64,000 nt of DNA, taken from contig OV121081.1 of NCBI GenBank assembly GCA_921293015.1, positions 49,563,877 to 49,627,876 on the forward strand, in the 5' to 3' direction. This stretch comes from Phorcus lineatus. Taxonomy: Eukaryota > Mollusca > Gastropoda > Trochida > Trochidae. Positions 1 through 48,413 of this stretch are shown piece after piece; position 1 is the first letter of the stretch; each line of letters begins with the position of its first letter. The translations under genes and the position numbers were made by a program. Below the pieces are notes generated by a model that was not told where the DNA came from, ran no database searches, and saw only the letters and a program-made list of their open reading frames with translations.

Positions 1-95
1 ATTCAAGAGAGCATGGAAAAATTTGAAATATGAAAAGTACCAATATATTCCAATACGTATTGAAATATTATTTTCTATATCACAATATAGTGTAT
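1..95 (-). mobile_element. fragment of the same repeat family as 25106-25542
   Basis: The stretch TATGAAAAGTACCAATATAT plus a CAATACGTATTG core matches, as reverse complement, about 25135-25215 over roughly 85 bp. The element is cut by the window edge. Confidence 0.6.
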
Positions 96-3000
96 ATATT
101 ATGGTTTAACCTTAACAAAATTTATTTTCATGAATGAAAACCTCTTACAAACTGAGAATACTGAAGTCTTAATTAACAAATTCTCAATGCAGGAGATTTT
201 CCTGTGTGATTGAATAATTGAGTGATTAATTTTGTTGAGTCAAGAGAAACGGTGCTTTACTCTCACATCGATACATCTTCCTGCTTAGAGAATACTCCTT
301 CACCATCAATACAAAAGTAATTATTTTTCCTTGACTTGAGCTATTGATTTTTTCCATGGTTTAATGAAAAATAAGAAAACGTTTTTTGGACCATGAGATG
401 TTTAAGCATATTTTCAAAGGCTTAATAAGTGATAATGACATGGGTACTGATTTCATTGTTTGACATTTTTTGTCTAGTTCCACACTCTTGTCAGGATGTC
501 TACTTATTGACTGCATGCAGCAAAGATCCTAAGTCATCTTTGTTCATACATTATACAGCTGACATGATGCTAGCTGCAACAACCAAACAATGCAAGGAAG
601 CCATGATCGAATTTGAGGAAAGTTTTGGCCTCTGTCAAAATGTTGACTTCAAATATCTTTCATAATTATCAATTGGTGTACAGAGGAGATTTTCAGCTTT
701 TCTGAAAGAACAAAGGATTTGTTGGTTTTTAAAGAAATCCCTAGACTGCTTGGAACTGGTAAGAGAAAGTTTACACTCTTTTGAGGATATATATTAATAA
801 AAATAGAAGAATAACTATGAGGGTATTTTGTTTCTTTATGAATGCTTCATTTGATTGTAGCCCTTTACCAAAACTCAATCCTAATTTCTCAATAGTGGGT
901 CATTCTTTTGACTTTCATTTTCTACTCATAGGCCCATACAATATAGTTATACAAATACTGTACAAGTAAATGGTGGCTAATGATTGATTGATTCTAAGCA
1001 TACTTTCTATCAAGTAACTCCAGTAGCTAAATCTATTATCAATTACAAGAAAATTTCTTTTTTAATCCCTACACATGTACAAAATGGCGCCCTCATGCTA
1101 ATGTGCTCAACAGTGATAAATCTACAGATATGACCTGCTGAGTCAAGGCACTCTCTACCTCAAGGTCTCCTGAGTCTGAGCAGATTTAAGTGGGTTCATC
1201 AATAAATAAGTAGAAAGAACTACGAAAACAACAATGTTTTCCAGCTTATATCTTAGATGTCCTTTCAAAATTTTACAAGTATTTGCTGCAGGACTAGGGG
1301 GTATATTTATCAATGGCTCAAGTGTTCTGTTGCATTCCATAACAAAAATAACACTTCTTACAATTTCCCTCCAATTTTGTATTCAGACATCTTTTCTAAT
1401 GCACATACACTTGACAGTTTTGGTGATGTATTTCACCTGGAGAACTAACAGGTGTTTTTCTCAGTCTTTAACATCAACAATACACAGGTTGATGAGCTAC
1501 AGAGCCAATGGTTCTTTTTTTTGGAGCTTTTTGTCATTTTCAGAATTTTGTCCGGGCCATTCCCCTTTGTAAAAATAGTTAATTTTCAAATTTTAGTGGG
1601 CCATTTTTTATCAAATGTGCAAGATGGCCCCATGGTCCCCACCTTTCCCAATGCCTGTCTCTACTCCATTCCCATGCATTCTGTGATAAAATTGTATACC
1701 AAATAATGTCTGACTGTCTATTTACCAAGTTGTCACTGTGATTGAGCCCAGCTCTTAGATGAACAACTATTGATGGGTGGGTGCTCCTCAAGAAGTCTAC
1801 CCACAGTATCAAGCTATTGTTCACTTTCTAGTAACACAGGCCATCCATGGCATGTGGCTAAATGTTGTGCTAATCCGATCAATACGATTTTAATTTTATC
1901 TCCTGAGTGTCACCCTAAGGATTCTCATTCCTTGGAAGTGAAGGTGTGAGACCAGCATTAGCTTGTCCACCACGTCTCCATTGATTTCTGCCCTTTATTG
2001 AATCAATTTATGCTTGGGAAATAGAGACATTATAGACATGATTGTTTGAATAAAGTGAAATGAAGTCAGACGTTAGTTTTTATAGCCTGAGAGCTGTTTG
2101 AGATACATGCATATGAATCTTGCATTTGTTCATACAAGGCTGATGTTTTGTGAATAGTCTGTTGATAAATGGGTATGTATAAATGATTTGGGATCGTCAC
2201 ATCATGTGTTAAGTTTATATATTTGACAATGTCAGTAAAGATATATGTAAATTTATATTATTAGAAATGATGTATTTATTCACTGACAGTCAGGCACTCT
2301 GATCAAATATCAATATGTCAAATTCTGGTCCACATCTTATTTTGTCCAGTATAATTATGATAGTGTTCCTTATCTGATGTCAGTGTTACTTCAATAAAGA
2401 AATTTGATTGCTAATTTAATAGGTGTTTCTTGATGATTATAGGATTTGTTATAAATTCCTGTTCTTGAAAACAAATACTTGGGACAGTCTAAGGTATCAC
2501 CAGGTATAATCCATTCAGGAGATTACTTTTGATTTATAGAATCAAGATGATGTTACAAAGTTTTTGTGAATAAATATGGAGATGATTCACAGAGCACCCA
2601 CCCATATTATATGTTCACACTTCAATTTTCAGAGGTGAGAGATCTTCATGCATTCAGCATTTTGAAGTTATAAAAGAAGCTGAAATACATAATATGTGGA
2701 AAAAAACTTGGCCAATATTGTAATTTATTATCGTATATATTCTGATGACCAAAGGCAAAATATCAGCTTGTCATGGTGACGATACCTTGTAAACAATGTT
2801 ATGATATCAAGTTTCTCAATGGTGTTGTGTTCACATGTAGTGGTAATGGATGGTTGTGATGGATAGTGTTAATGAAAATAGATTGTGGTGTATATTCATA
2901 AATTTCACAACTTGAATTATAAATAGAAAACTTTCATTGAGGGCATGTAATAGAAGTTTAGGACATACATATCTAGATATATGTACTGGTATGTTCCAGC

Positions 3001-3141
3001 TCTTACTTGGAAAAATTTCAAATCGTGTTGTAAATAAAAAATAACATGATGAAACTGATTCATTTAAGATTTGTTTATTATCATCTAGTTATGTTTCAGT
3101 AAGAGCATATTAATTCATGATTTACTACATTTGATTTTCAG
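1..3141. other. non-coding, upstream of the first kinase coding exon
   Basis: The sequence is AT-rich with short chance frames only (for example 429-665 and 1234-1572). The exon at 3142 has an acceptor, so part of this stretch is probably intron. I cannot place a promoter or 5' UTR exon. Confidence 0.5.
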
Positions 3142-3154
3142 CCGTTTCAAAAGA

Positions 3155-38924
<35,770 letters not shown>

Positions 38925-41060
38925 AGTCACTGTTGTTTTTTGTCCAGTCCGCATCGCAGGCTTAGTCGAAGGATTAATTGCAACATCTTAAACAGGGATC
39001 AACTTATCATTTTTAAACTGGGATCAATAATACCATGTTGTTAAACAGGGGTTGTGTTGTATCATAACAGTGTTTGAAATAAGCTGTGTATGGCAACATG
39101 TAACCTGGTAACTCTTGTACCATTTTCTCAATTGTTTCCTCTGAAAAACATAATTCACTTACAAGAAGTTTCTTGTATAAGTTCTCCATACATTAGATGT
39201 ACATTAGGATGACCTTGAACTTAAGTTATACTATAGAACTTTGATCAATTTGTTGGATGGATCGAAGAACATTTCAGGCTAAGTTTTAGGATAAATTGTT
39301 AAGTTTTTTAAATTTTAACTAAGGCTGTAGTTGCATTTTTTTTAACATGTCGTTTATATTTATACTAAGATAGTGTCAGGGTTCTGTTTGTATCACAGCC
39401 CATAAGGACTGTTCAGTTCCAAGTCACCGTGTTGTAAAATGGGTTATAGGTTGGTAGCATGGTCAAATATGACCCACATGGTTCTGTTTTGCAATGCAAT
39501 TTGACATCTAAGATCCCAATGTTAATCATGTAAGGATGATGTCATTAAGCGGGTAAGATCTTCATTTGATCCTTGTATTTAGATTGCGTTGAGGACTGGC
39601 AGATTGTACAGATTCTTGTGTGTATGAATGTTCTTGTTAGACAAAACTGTGCCAGTATTACATAGGGAACAAGCATTATTGCAGTTATTGTTGAATCAGG
39701 TATTCTTACAGTTTTTGTAAAGTTTTTTAAGGTCACTTTTTTATGATGTCAATGAAACATTGTTCCATTCAATATTTCAGGATGAAAATTCAGTCTCAGA
39801 AGATTTTGTTACATGTCTTTTGACATCAAATCATGGTGTATGTTGATCTTGAGTCAACAGATCAAAAGAAAAAATTATTGTTGCTTTTTTGTTCGTCTTT
39901 GATTATCAGCCAAATAGTACCTACCAGTATATGAGCTACTTTTTGCTCAAACAAATGGGAAGTGATTTGTAATATGATGTCATCAAGATTTTTAAGAGAA
40001 ACCTTATGTTTATTGTGTGGATGTATGCCAAAATTGTGTACTTTTAATAACTACTGACCAGTGTACATGTATTTCTTGTTGAGAAACTCTTTCATTTGAT
40101 GCTTGTTCTGATATTACTGGAATTTTGAGGACGTGGTTTTGAAAATATTTCATATAGTGCATTGATGCAATTGGTTGAAAGTTAAAGTTTGCTCAATAGA
40201 AATACAAAAAACAATGCATGCTCTATTTATATACAGTCTAGTTATGGGAAGAAGTCTTTTGCATTGTAACAAAAAGATATGAATAATATTTTATTTAGAG
40301 ACAATTAATCAGTATTCTGTGACTTATGCATTGACAGTATTGTGTATATTATACAAAGTTTGCAATATTTATAGAGATTGTTGATTTGCTGTTGGGTTGC
40401 TCAAGTCATTGTCAACGTCATTGTAAATACCATTTTCACATCCTATTATCAGTATTGTTTATCAACTGTAGATCAATACATGAACACTTTGTATCTTTAT
40501 CCTGTTATAACTCTGGTCATATGTACCGTTTTAATTGTCAAGCAGGCAAAGGGTTAACTACAGACAGCAGGGTTTCTTTTCTTCTTTCATTGTTCTTTTC
40601 TATTACAAATTTGTTACTCTAATTGATTGGAGACGTCAGGCAGTCAAATAGACAACTTTAGAAATCATGGCCTCTTCTCTTAGTTGCAGTTCAAAATCCA
40701 TTGATTATGTTTCTACTTTGAGTTTTGTTATCTGATACAAATTTGTTACCCTTTGGGCTGACCATGTCAGGCTGTCAAAAGGCTAAATACAGAGGTCAGG
40801 GCTTCTATACCAAATTATTTCAAAATCTGTAGTCTTGTTTAGAAATGTTATAAGACTTAATTTTTGACCAAGCTTAATGTAAACTGCAGAATTCATGGCC
40901 TCTAATCTGTTTGATTTTCAAGATTAAATGTTGAATGATTATTTGATAATTATTTTGCAACATTTAACACTTGAGTTGGCAAACAGTTAGTTGAAATAAA
41001 GGTCTATTTACTTTGATTTATATGAATGAGTTTGATTTCTGCATTGTCATGTACAGTGAA
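38925..41060 (+). other. probable 3' UTR of the DYRK4-like gene
   Basis: The sequence is AT-rich with no credible frame. The first clear AATAAA that I find after the stop is at 40995-41000, followed by T- and GT-rich sequence, so transcripts could end near 41020-41060. Around 40540-40920 there are weak internal duplications (AAATTTGTTAC, ATGGCCTCT). Confidence 0.35.
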
Positions 41061-44000
41061 CCAGTTGTTATTATCAAAGTTTAAGATTTGACAACTATTA
41101 TGGACTAATAGGTAGGTATACTTCTGTTCTAAAATCTGTTATAGAAGTGAAAATAATGTATATACTGTATAATTTTAATTACAGTTAAGTCTGTAAGTCA
41201 AAATTGCCATCTTATACATTAAGATTCTGTTGACAGATTGCTTTTATTTGGGTTGTTAATATTGTTGAATTATACACTGAAATGTTTATTTTAGAAAGTT
41301 ATAGTTTTATCCAGATTTTATGCGTTCTGTGATAGTTAGGTTTTCACACAACCTTTTACCTTCTGAACTGAAATTACAGGGTTGGATATGCTCTTCTACA
41401 TCTCCAGCTTTCTTTTATTTAATGATAAGGCGATCTCAAAACTGTCATCTGAAAAGTTACTTAATACATAGATATACAACTTTGGATATGTGCATGACAT
41501 CTAAAGTTTGCTTATTAAATGAATTAAATAATTATATAATGGAAGAGTTAATTTTTATGATTTATTGATAACACAATCCGTCCATGAAACATTTGTTTCT
41601 TGTTCTCTTTATAATATTTTATGTTTATGCAATCAAGTCTTCTAATGTTAAGTATTTGTAGCAAATTGGAATATACAATGTTTTACTTTTATCCAAACAT
41701 CCTGCTAAGTAAGGGTATATTTATCTGAAATGCTTTTACAATTTTCGCTGATTGTCTTCACAGCATTCGCCTCTTATGTCCTATAAATAACCAGCTAATG
41801 AAATAACTTGACATCAAGCAATACTGGCAGTACCATGAGAGACAAATGAGTACTTACATGCTATGATATGCTGTAAAAAGCTATGAGGCAAATACTGACA
41901 AAACAATCAGAGGATCGTAGAAGCCTTGTGTATAAAATTACTCCAGGATAGGTTATTAGGTCTTACGTGTTTTTTTCTTTGGCAATAAGACCAAACAATC
42001 AATGGTTATATTTTGTTTGTGATCAGTTTAGCAAAATTCCTGTGTCAGTTTCCATCATTCATTTATTTACGTGAGTTGCAATATCATGTATTATTGTTGC
42101 AATGTTGTGTTGATATACAAATTTTATTTGCACAGGTAAAATGTTAATATTGTGCCTCTTATATAGCACAATATTCAGGGGGAAAATAAATCAAAACTTT
42201 TATTTCCATACCATTTTGTTATTTTCTTTGTAGATTTGTTAGTAATCTTGAAAATGAAAACTGAAACAAAGTGTAAAAATAAATTAATCTTATCCCTGGA
42301 TAGAAGTTGAATATCAAATATCAAAGCTACCTCAGCCCACTGGATTCAAAGAATTTGTTAAAAAGGTTTTTGGAAAATGTCTGCTAAGCCCATATTTGAA
42401 TGGGTCAGGACTAAATGTACAAACTTTGACCCCAAAGTGTAAGTTACCTCACGAAAAATAGCGCCTTTGGCTTTGTAGCTCTCCAAGTTTTATAAGATTT
42501 ACTATCAGAGTTTGAAAACTAAGACTTAAAAAATTAGTTATCAATTTCCAAACATGCTACTGACCATCATATACTTATTCTTTAACCTCAAATCTTGTGA
42601 AAGTGCTCACATCTATTCACAGCAAAAAGATGATACAAAACTTGCACAAAAAGAAACAATTCTTCAAACCTAAGGTCACTTTCCCTTCTTTGAAATTCAT
42701 AACAAACACCTTACCAAAAGAACGTCAGAAAAACCTTCCGACATGACTTGGACACAGAAGAACAACACAGTGTTACAAAGACAGTTTATTATTCTGGTGG
42801 CAAGACGATGCTCAAATGCAGCATGGAATTGCAACACTAAAATAATTTGACACAAGATATGCTGGCAATATATACACATACATTGATCTCTTGTGTTTTG
42901 CAAATATACAAAACATAATACTGGCTATCAAACAACTAACAGTCGGCAAATAGATTCACAAAACTATAGCATATTTTTAACAAAATTCAAAAGATCAAAA
43001 TAAAAGAACAAAAAAGAAATTGTGACATAAAACTGGTACAAATTGTATGTTCATATAGACTGTCAAAAAATGGTTTCTAAATGGACTGCTATTAACGTCT
43101 TAATCATGAAATGTTTGCTGGATATTTATGATCAAAAATTGAAAACAAGTTTCTGAAAGAACAATTTCTGACACACCATCAACTGAAATAAGATATTGGA
43201 GGTAGGTGACTGTAGATAGTGGAAGAAATACTTAAAAAAATATCTCAACTGATTCAAGATTGAAATTTACGTTTCAGGTCAAGGACATTTGTTAACGAAA
43301 ATTGCAAGTTATTTTTAGAATGCTGACAAAAACATTCTCTGAAATAATGACCCCAAAACGACTACCGGTACGTCAAAATATCTTAAGAGTGAAATCTCTT
43401 TCACGTGCGAACAAATATTGAGTATTACAAAGTCATATAAGACAAGATATGAAATATTATGGCTAACATCTTTCCCTTAAGTAAGAAATATACCTTCAAC
43501 CATCATGTGTTTAGCAATAAAACAGTTTTTTCCCCCAAAACTATTATAGCTAAAGTACGAGGCCAAATTATAATTAAGACATGAAGCTAAAGGCCGAGTG
43601 GTTAGACACCCTTGCTTCAGAGCAAATCTGTGTTTTATTGCAAAACACTGGTCGCCAAAACAATTGCTACTGCTGATGTCATTAGTGCTATTGTTATTGG
43701 TGACATGGATCTCCATTACATGACATCACTCAAAAACTTCCCTTTATTGCAAAATAAATTCATGTTCAAAGGAAACTACACATATTCCCTTTCAAGTAAT
43801 AAATTATTTTAATTTACTATCATTTTGTTAGAGGTAAAGATAAAAAGCATGAAAATTATTGCAACCATGATGAGAAAAAGCCTTTTACGATTTTAATAAA
43901 CCATTTGTATCAAAATTTAAACATAAGGAAACATAAAAGAGCACAAAAAGTTTCCAGTCCAATCTGATATAAACCAGGTAATGTTTCAACTAGGCCTTAA

Positions 44001-47000
44001 AATTTGTGAAACAGTTATTTACCATCATGATATTGATTCCAAAACCAAAACAGCCTCAAAAAACAAACTAAGATTTAAATCTTGATCTGCACCAGTTGTA
44101 CTCCCCTGAAAATAATAATGCTTTATAAAATAATTGTATGATCAGTAGCTCATTCAATGTGATTAGCCATTACCCATGAGCCTAAACCCTTCAACTGCTC
44201 AACTTGTTAGCATCATCAGCACGTCAGCATATCTTCATCTGCATACATCCTTCCCTACCCTGATATATATCAAAACACATGCCCTCTATACGTGACAAAT
44301 GGTTATTTATGGCTATATATGACACATAATTTGTTCAGCCGATGAAATGTAATTATCCGAGCAGTCTGAAACAACTTATCTTGAACCGCTGCATCCTTTG
44401 ATCCAGGTACTGCTGTTCCTGGATCAGAATTATTTCATTGGCTGGTCATATCAAGAACAATACGGAATGTTCTTTACAAGATATCAGGCTATGGTAGGAG
44501 TTATGCAGATACATATAGCCTGATGTAGCATGATGGCAAGTACTGACCATTATGAGCAGATAATTTCCCGGCATTTCAACAAAGGGGATGATATGGGATT
44601 TACTGGGGATATCTGAACATTTAGCAGACAAATGGTTGATACACCAACAAATGAGGGGAAAGATATGTTTTGTCCATAAATTGATTAGCACCATTGCCTA
44701 CTGACATGGATTTGAGACCCATTGAATCAACCATCATGATAGGTAGTGAGAACATACTGATCTGAAGTAACTATTGCAAAGGCTTTGCAATCTTGTTTTT
44801 GTTTGTGACCAATACATAGTAAATATCATTCAAAAGATCCCGGTATTTATCAGCGTTCTTTTAATGATCATGGTTTTGCAAGGCTAAAGTGGTTTTCAAA
44901 ATAGCTGCCTGGGGTCAACCAAATACTTGTTAATTTTACTTGGGGTTTGATGGAAAAGAGGTCAGCAGCTACACATTTACAGAGCTAGTCACTTTTGAGA
45001 CCGGCTGTTTCATTTTTTCAGAGTACAAGCAAGTAAAAATTCATACTTATTTTGAACACTGGGCTGAGGATCATGGTGAATCCATAAAATCATTGCGACA
45101 ACAGATAAAGGGTAAAGTATACAAAAGCATACAAAAGCTTAGAAATAAATAATTCACCCCAAATCCAGCATCAACAAAGTTTACAAATTTGAACACTGAT
45201 GGTTACTTGAAGCACTATGTAAACATCTGCAACCATTATCTGTCATCTTTCTGAAAAAGTAACGAATCACTTGGAATGTTTGTACAACAAAACATACTAA
45301 CATACTGAAAACCAGTCATGGATGGTATCATTTATAAAATAGAATAATATACAAAATACTAATGATGATTGGTTCGTCTCATTCCAAACGCAAAATCAGA
45401 AAGTGAACACATAAATTGAGGCTGATGATAATCATAAGTAAATGTTTACTATGAGCTTACCCAAAATAACAGAATTCATGATTCACAACTGACTAATTGC
45501 TTTGAAATTTTTTCATGAAAGATGTGATGAACAATGACACATAATACAAAATAAAGATGCGTATACACTATTAATTTGGTGTTCAGCTGTGTGTAGCTAA
45601 ACAATTAACCAAGTATGTCTAGAATTAACTTGAAGAGTCAATTGTTAACAAAGCACTATCATTTCTGAAATATGTTACATTTCTGAGCATGTTACCTATT
45701 TCATTGTCTGTGACATCATCCCACTGTAGCGGGCTGTCGCAAGGAAAGCAGTCTGTTTTCTTGATATTTCTGCTTAATTCAAATGGAATAAAATCCATTG
45801 TAAAGAAATTATTACACTTGGAAGTGTGTCCCGGGCTGTCGCAAGGAAAGCAGTCTGTTTTCTTGATATTTTCGCTTAATTCAAATGGAATAAAATACAC
45901 TGTTAAGAAATTATCACACTTGGAAGTGTGTCACATGACTTTGATTGCTCAGGTATTACAAAAGTTCACACTCATTTCATAAAAGTCATATGACACACTT
46001 GCTTTTGTAATAAGCTCTATTTTAGTAACTGTAAGCCTTAACAGGATGAACTCATAGTTCTCATGAACATCTAAGTACAAATGGCACATACAGTCCGCAA
46101 AGTATAAATAGAATACAAAAGAGACACCTGAAAGAGTTTGCTATTGGATAATACTTGTACAAAACACTGGAATTTGATTTTCTATATAAAAAAAATAGAT
46201 GGATACAGATATTAACTATGGCACTTATTAACCAGCATGATTCATAACACTATATGATTTTTCATTACATAAGTATATCATGACATGAAAAAACCCAAAA
46301 AATTAAGAAACCAAACTTACAAGATCAAATGGGAAAAAATCATTACTGTTCACCAAAACAATTGATTTATATGTAATAAATATAATATATCAAATTGAAA
46401 AATGATTTCTGTTTGATGTCCAATGCTTTACATACAATTGTTCGTTCCAAACAGAAGCAAAATACAATCATAGATGACTCTTTGAGTTATAATAACTTCC
46501 TTTATGTGTTGATTTCTGGTTTTTAAACAAAATTAGGATGTACAGATAAAGGTGTAAAGTAATAACATTTCCTTACAATAAACAGGGGTGGCGCTACAAT
46601 TTCTATATTGTCTTTCAAGTTACATTATCAGATGTTACAAGGGCAGAGCTAAATCTTCTTTGAAATTGTTACAAAATGTAATGACTAAAAATACTACATC
46701 AATCATGTGGAAAATTAATGGATGCAGTAAACATAAATATTTTGAGAATCTGGTACAGGTAGGATAACTGCATGAGGATGAAAAACTTGGACCTGTCCCA
46801 ATCCCAGTGATGTCCCTAGGTGATCAGCTAAGGGGAACATTTTTGCCTATTCTAATAAAATTTGACCCTGGCATTGGTGAAAGATCCTATCATTAAGGGA
46901 AACCCGGCCAAAATGCTGGGTGAATTTCCCCAGGTCTCTTGGAACAACACTGGATCCCCCTGTATTACAATTTCAAAGCTGATAGTTTTGATATAAACAT

Positions 47001-47608
47001 ATATATATAAAGGTACCAACTGAAGCTACAGAACATTAACAAGTACAAGAAGCATTCATTAGGCAGAAATGGGAGAACATATGAAATTGGTGGTCCCATT
47101 ACAAATTAGCAAAAACAAGTACTGTCAAACTGCAGTGATTGCGTCAAAACTGTTAGGTTGCGATATGAAGATAAAATTTTAATAAAATTTTAAAGAAGCT
47201 GAAACAATATGAATTCATCGGAATGTTTGTTATACAATCAAATACAATTTCAATACAGGATATGTCTGAACAATGGGTAGGAGGGAAGTAATGACATTTT
47301 AGGACTGTGAAAATCAGCACAGTTTCACAATGTCGTCTGTGTAGCTCTGAGTAATGGTGTTAAAATACTATTAACATTGTAAAATATATTCAAATTATAA
47401 CCTTGTTAGTTTCCTAGACAATAAGACATGTGAATTGATACAATTTTTAGTAGGGAACAAATGACATGTTGCATTTCTCACTGAGCACTTTGAGGTAGTT
47501 AAGATACTATTTCTTCTAATAAAGAATTTTTCTATCAATTTATGACGTCATGCACTCTCTCTATTTAGATAAATTGACCTCTTTTCTATTACTCCTAATA
47601 AGCAATTG
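41061..47608. other. non-coding region between convergent genes
   Basis: The kinase gene and the pinocchio-like gene point at each other across this gap. It holds the 102-bp tandem duplication at 45731, a 15-base tRNA-like box at about 43575 and otherwise AT-rich sequence. Long 3' UTRs of either gene could extend into it. Confidence 0.45.
45731..45934. repeat. tandem duplication, 2 x 102 bp
   Basis: The segment from GGGCTGTCGCAAGGAAAGCA to CTTGGAAGTGTGTC occurs twice head to tail (45731 and 45833) with only a few differences. This indicates a fairly recent event in the convergent 3' region. Confidence 0.9.
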
Positions 47609-48272
47609 TTTATTCAACCTGGTGTAAATATTAAAGTTTAAACATTAAAAGCTCTATGAGCTGATTCTGATTTGAATTACTATATGCTTGTCCAAAAGAT
47701 TTGTACAACCAAACATATTACCAAAGTGAAAACTATACAACTGTAGGGAAATAGAGATTTTGGTTCCATATTCAGTATTCAAATATTAGCATATCCATTA
47801 TGCTCAATATCTTCTCAAGTTATGTGAAAATGTGCCACCGTTTGTATGGCTGACAATCACATTGCGGGAGTGAAGTGCGCACAGATAACCTTTCTGTGAC
47901 TCAAACTACTCAGGATGGGGATTGCTTCTCCAGGTTGTTTCAGAGAAGGAATAGAGTTGCTAAAAAGCAAGTACAGTTCTTAACATCTCTCAGGTCTGTT
48001 TCATGGAATATGACATGGAAATCTTTCTGCAGTTTAGGGCGAGTTATCTCCCTTTGTTAGAAAACTTCATGCAACATGAGTCAATTCTCACAAGATAATA
48101 TAGGTCAAACGATGACTAGGCTCCATCAACCCATGGACAATCTGTAACAGTTATCTCCCTTGAATGAGAATAGGTTGGGTCGAACTTGCTGCTTGAGCCA
48201 TTTTCACACATTGTTGTCTGCCAAGATGTCTGCCGTAATTACAACAATAAGAGTTTCGAGGAAAACAGGGCA
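47609..48272 (-). other. probable 3' UTR of the pinocchio-like gene
   Basis: The first AATAAA on the minus strand after the stop is at 47614-47609, giving a 3' UTR of about 660 nt. Within it, CAAAGGGAGATAACTC (minus strand, 48056-48041) and a shorter copy near 48162-48149 match a motif common in mollusc DNA. The true end is unproven. Confidence 0.35.
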
Positions 48273-48413
48273 CTAACTGGTAGACAAGTCCTGCAAACCT
48301 GCTGTTAACGTTGAAGTATCTTCACTGGAGTTGGTGAGATGGACGTTAGAGGTGCCCTGCTTGGAACCTTCTCCACACTCCCCGTCCCAGTAATCCTTGT
48401 GGTAGGCATGTGA
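48273..48413 (-). CDS. pinocchio-like last coding exon
   Basis: Acceptor GATTGCAG, phase 0, 46 codons, stop TAG at 48275-48273. It encodes SHAYHKDYWDGECGEGSKQG and a Ser/Thr-rich tail ending LQDLSTS. Confidence 0.78.
   Translation of the reverse strand, partial: SHAYHKDYWDGECGEGSKQGTSNVHLTNSSEDTSTLTAGLQDLSTS

Noticed and set aside
43570-43612. tRNA gene: GGCCGAGTGGTTAGA resembles a tRNA-Ser/Leu A box
   Set aside because: No B box (GGTTCGAATCC) or acceptor stem follows at the right distance. At best it is a remnant of a tRNA or tRNA-derived repeat.
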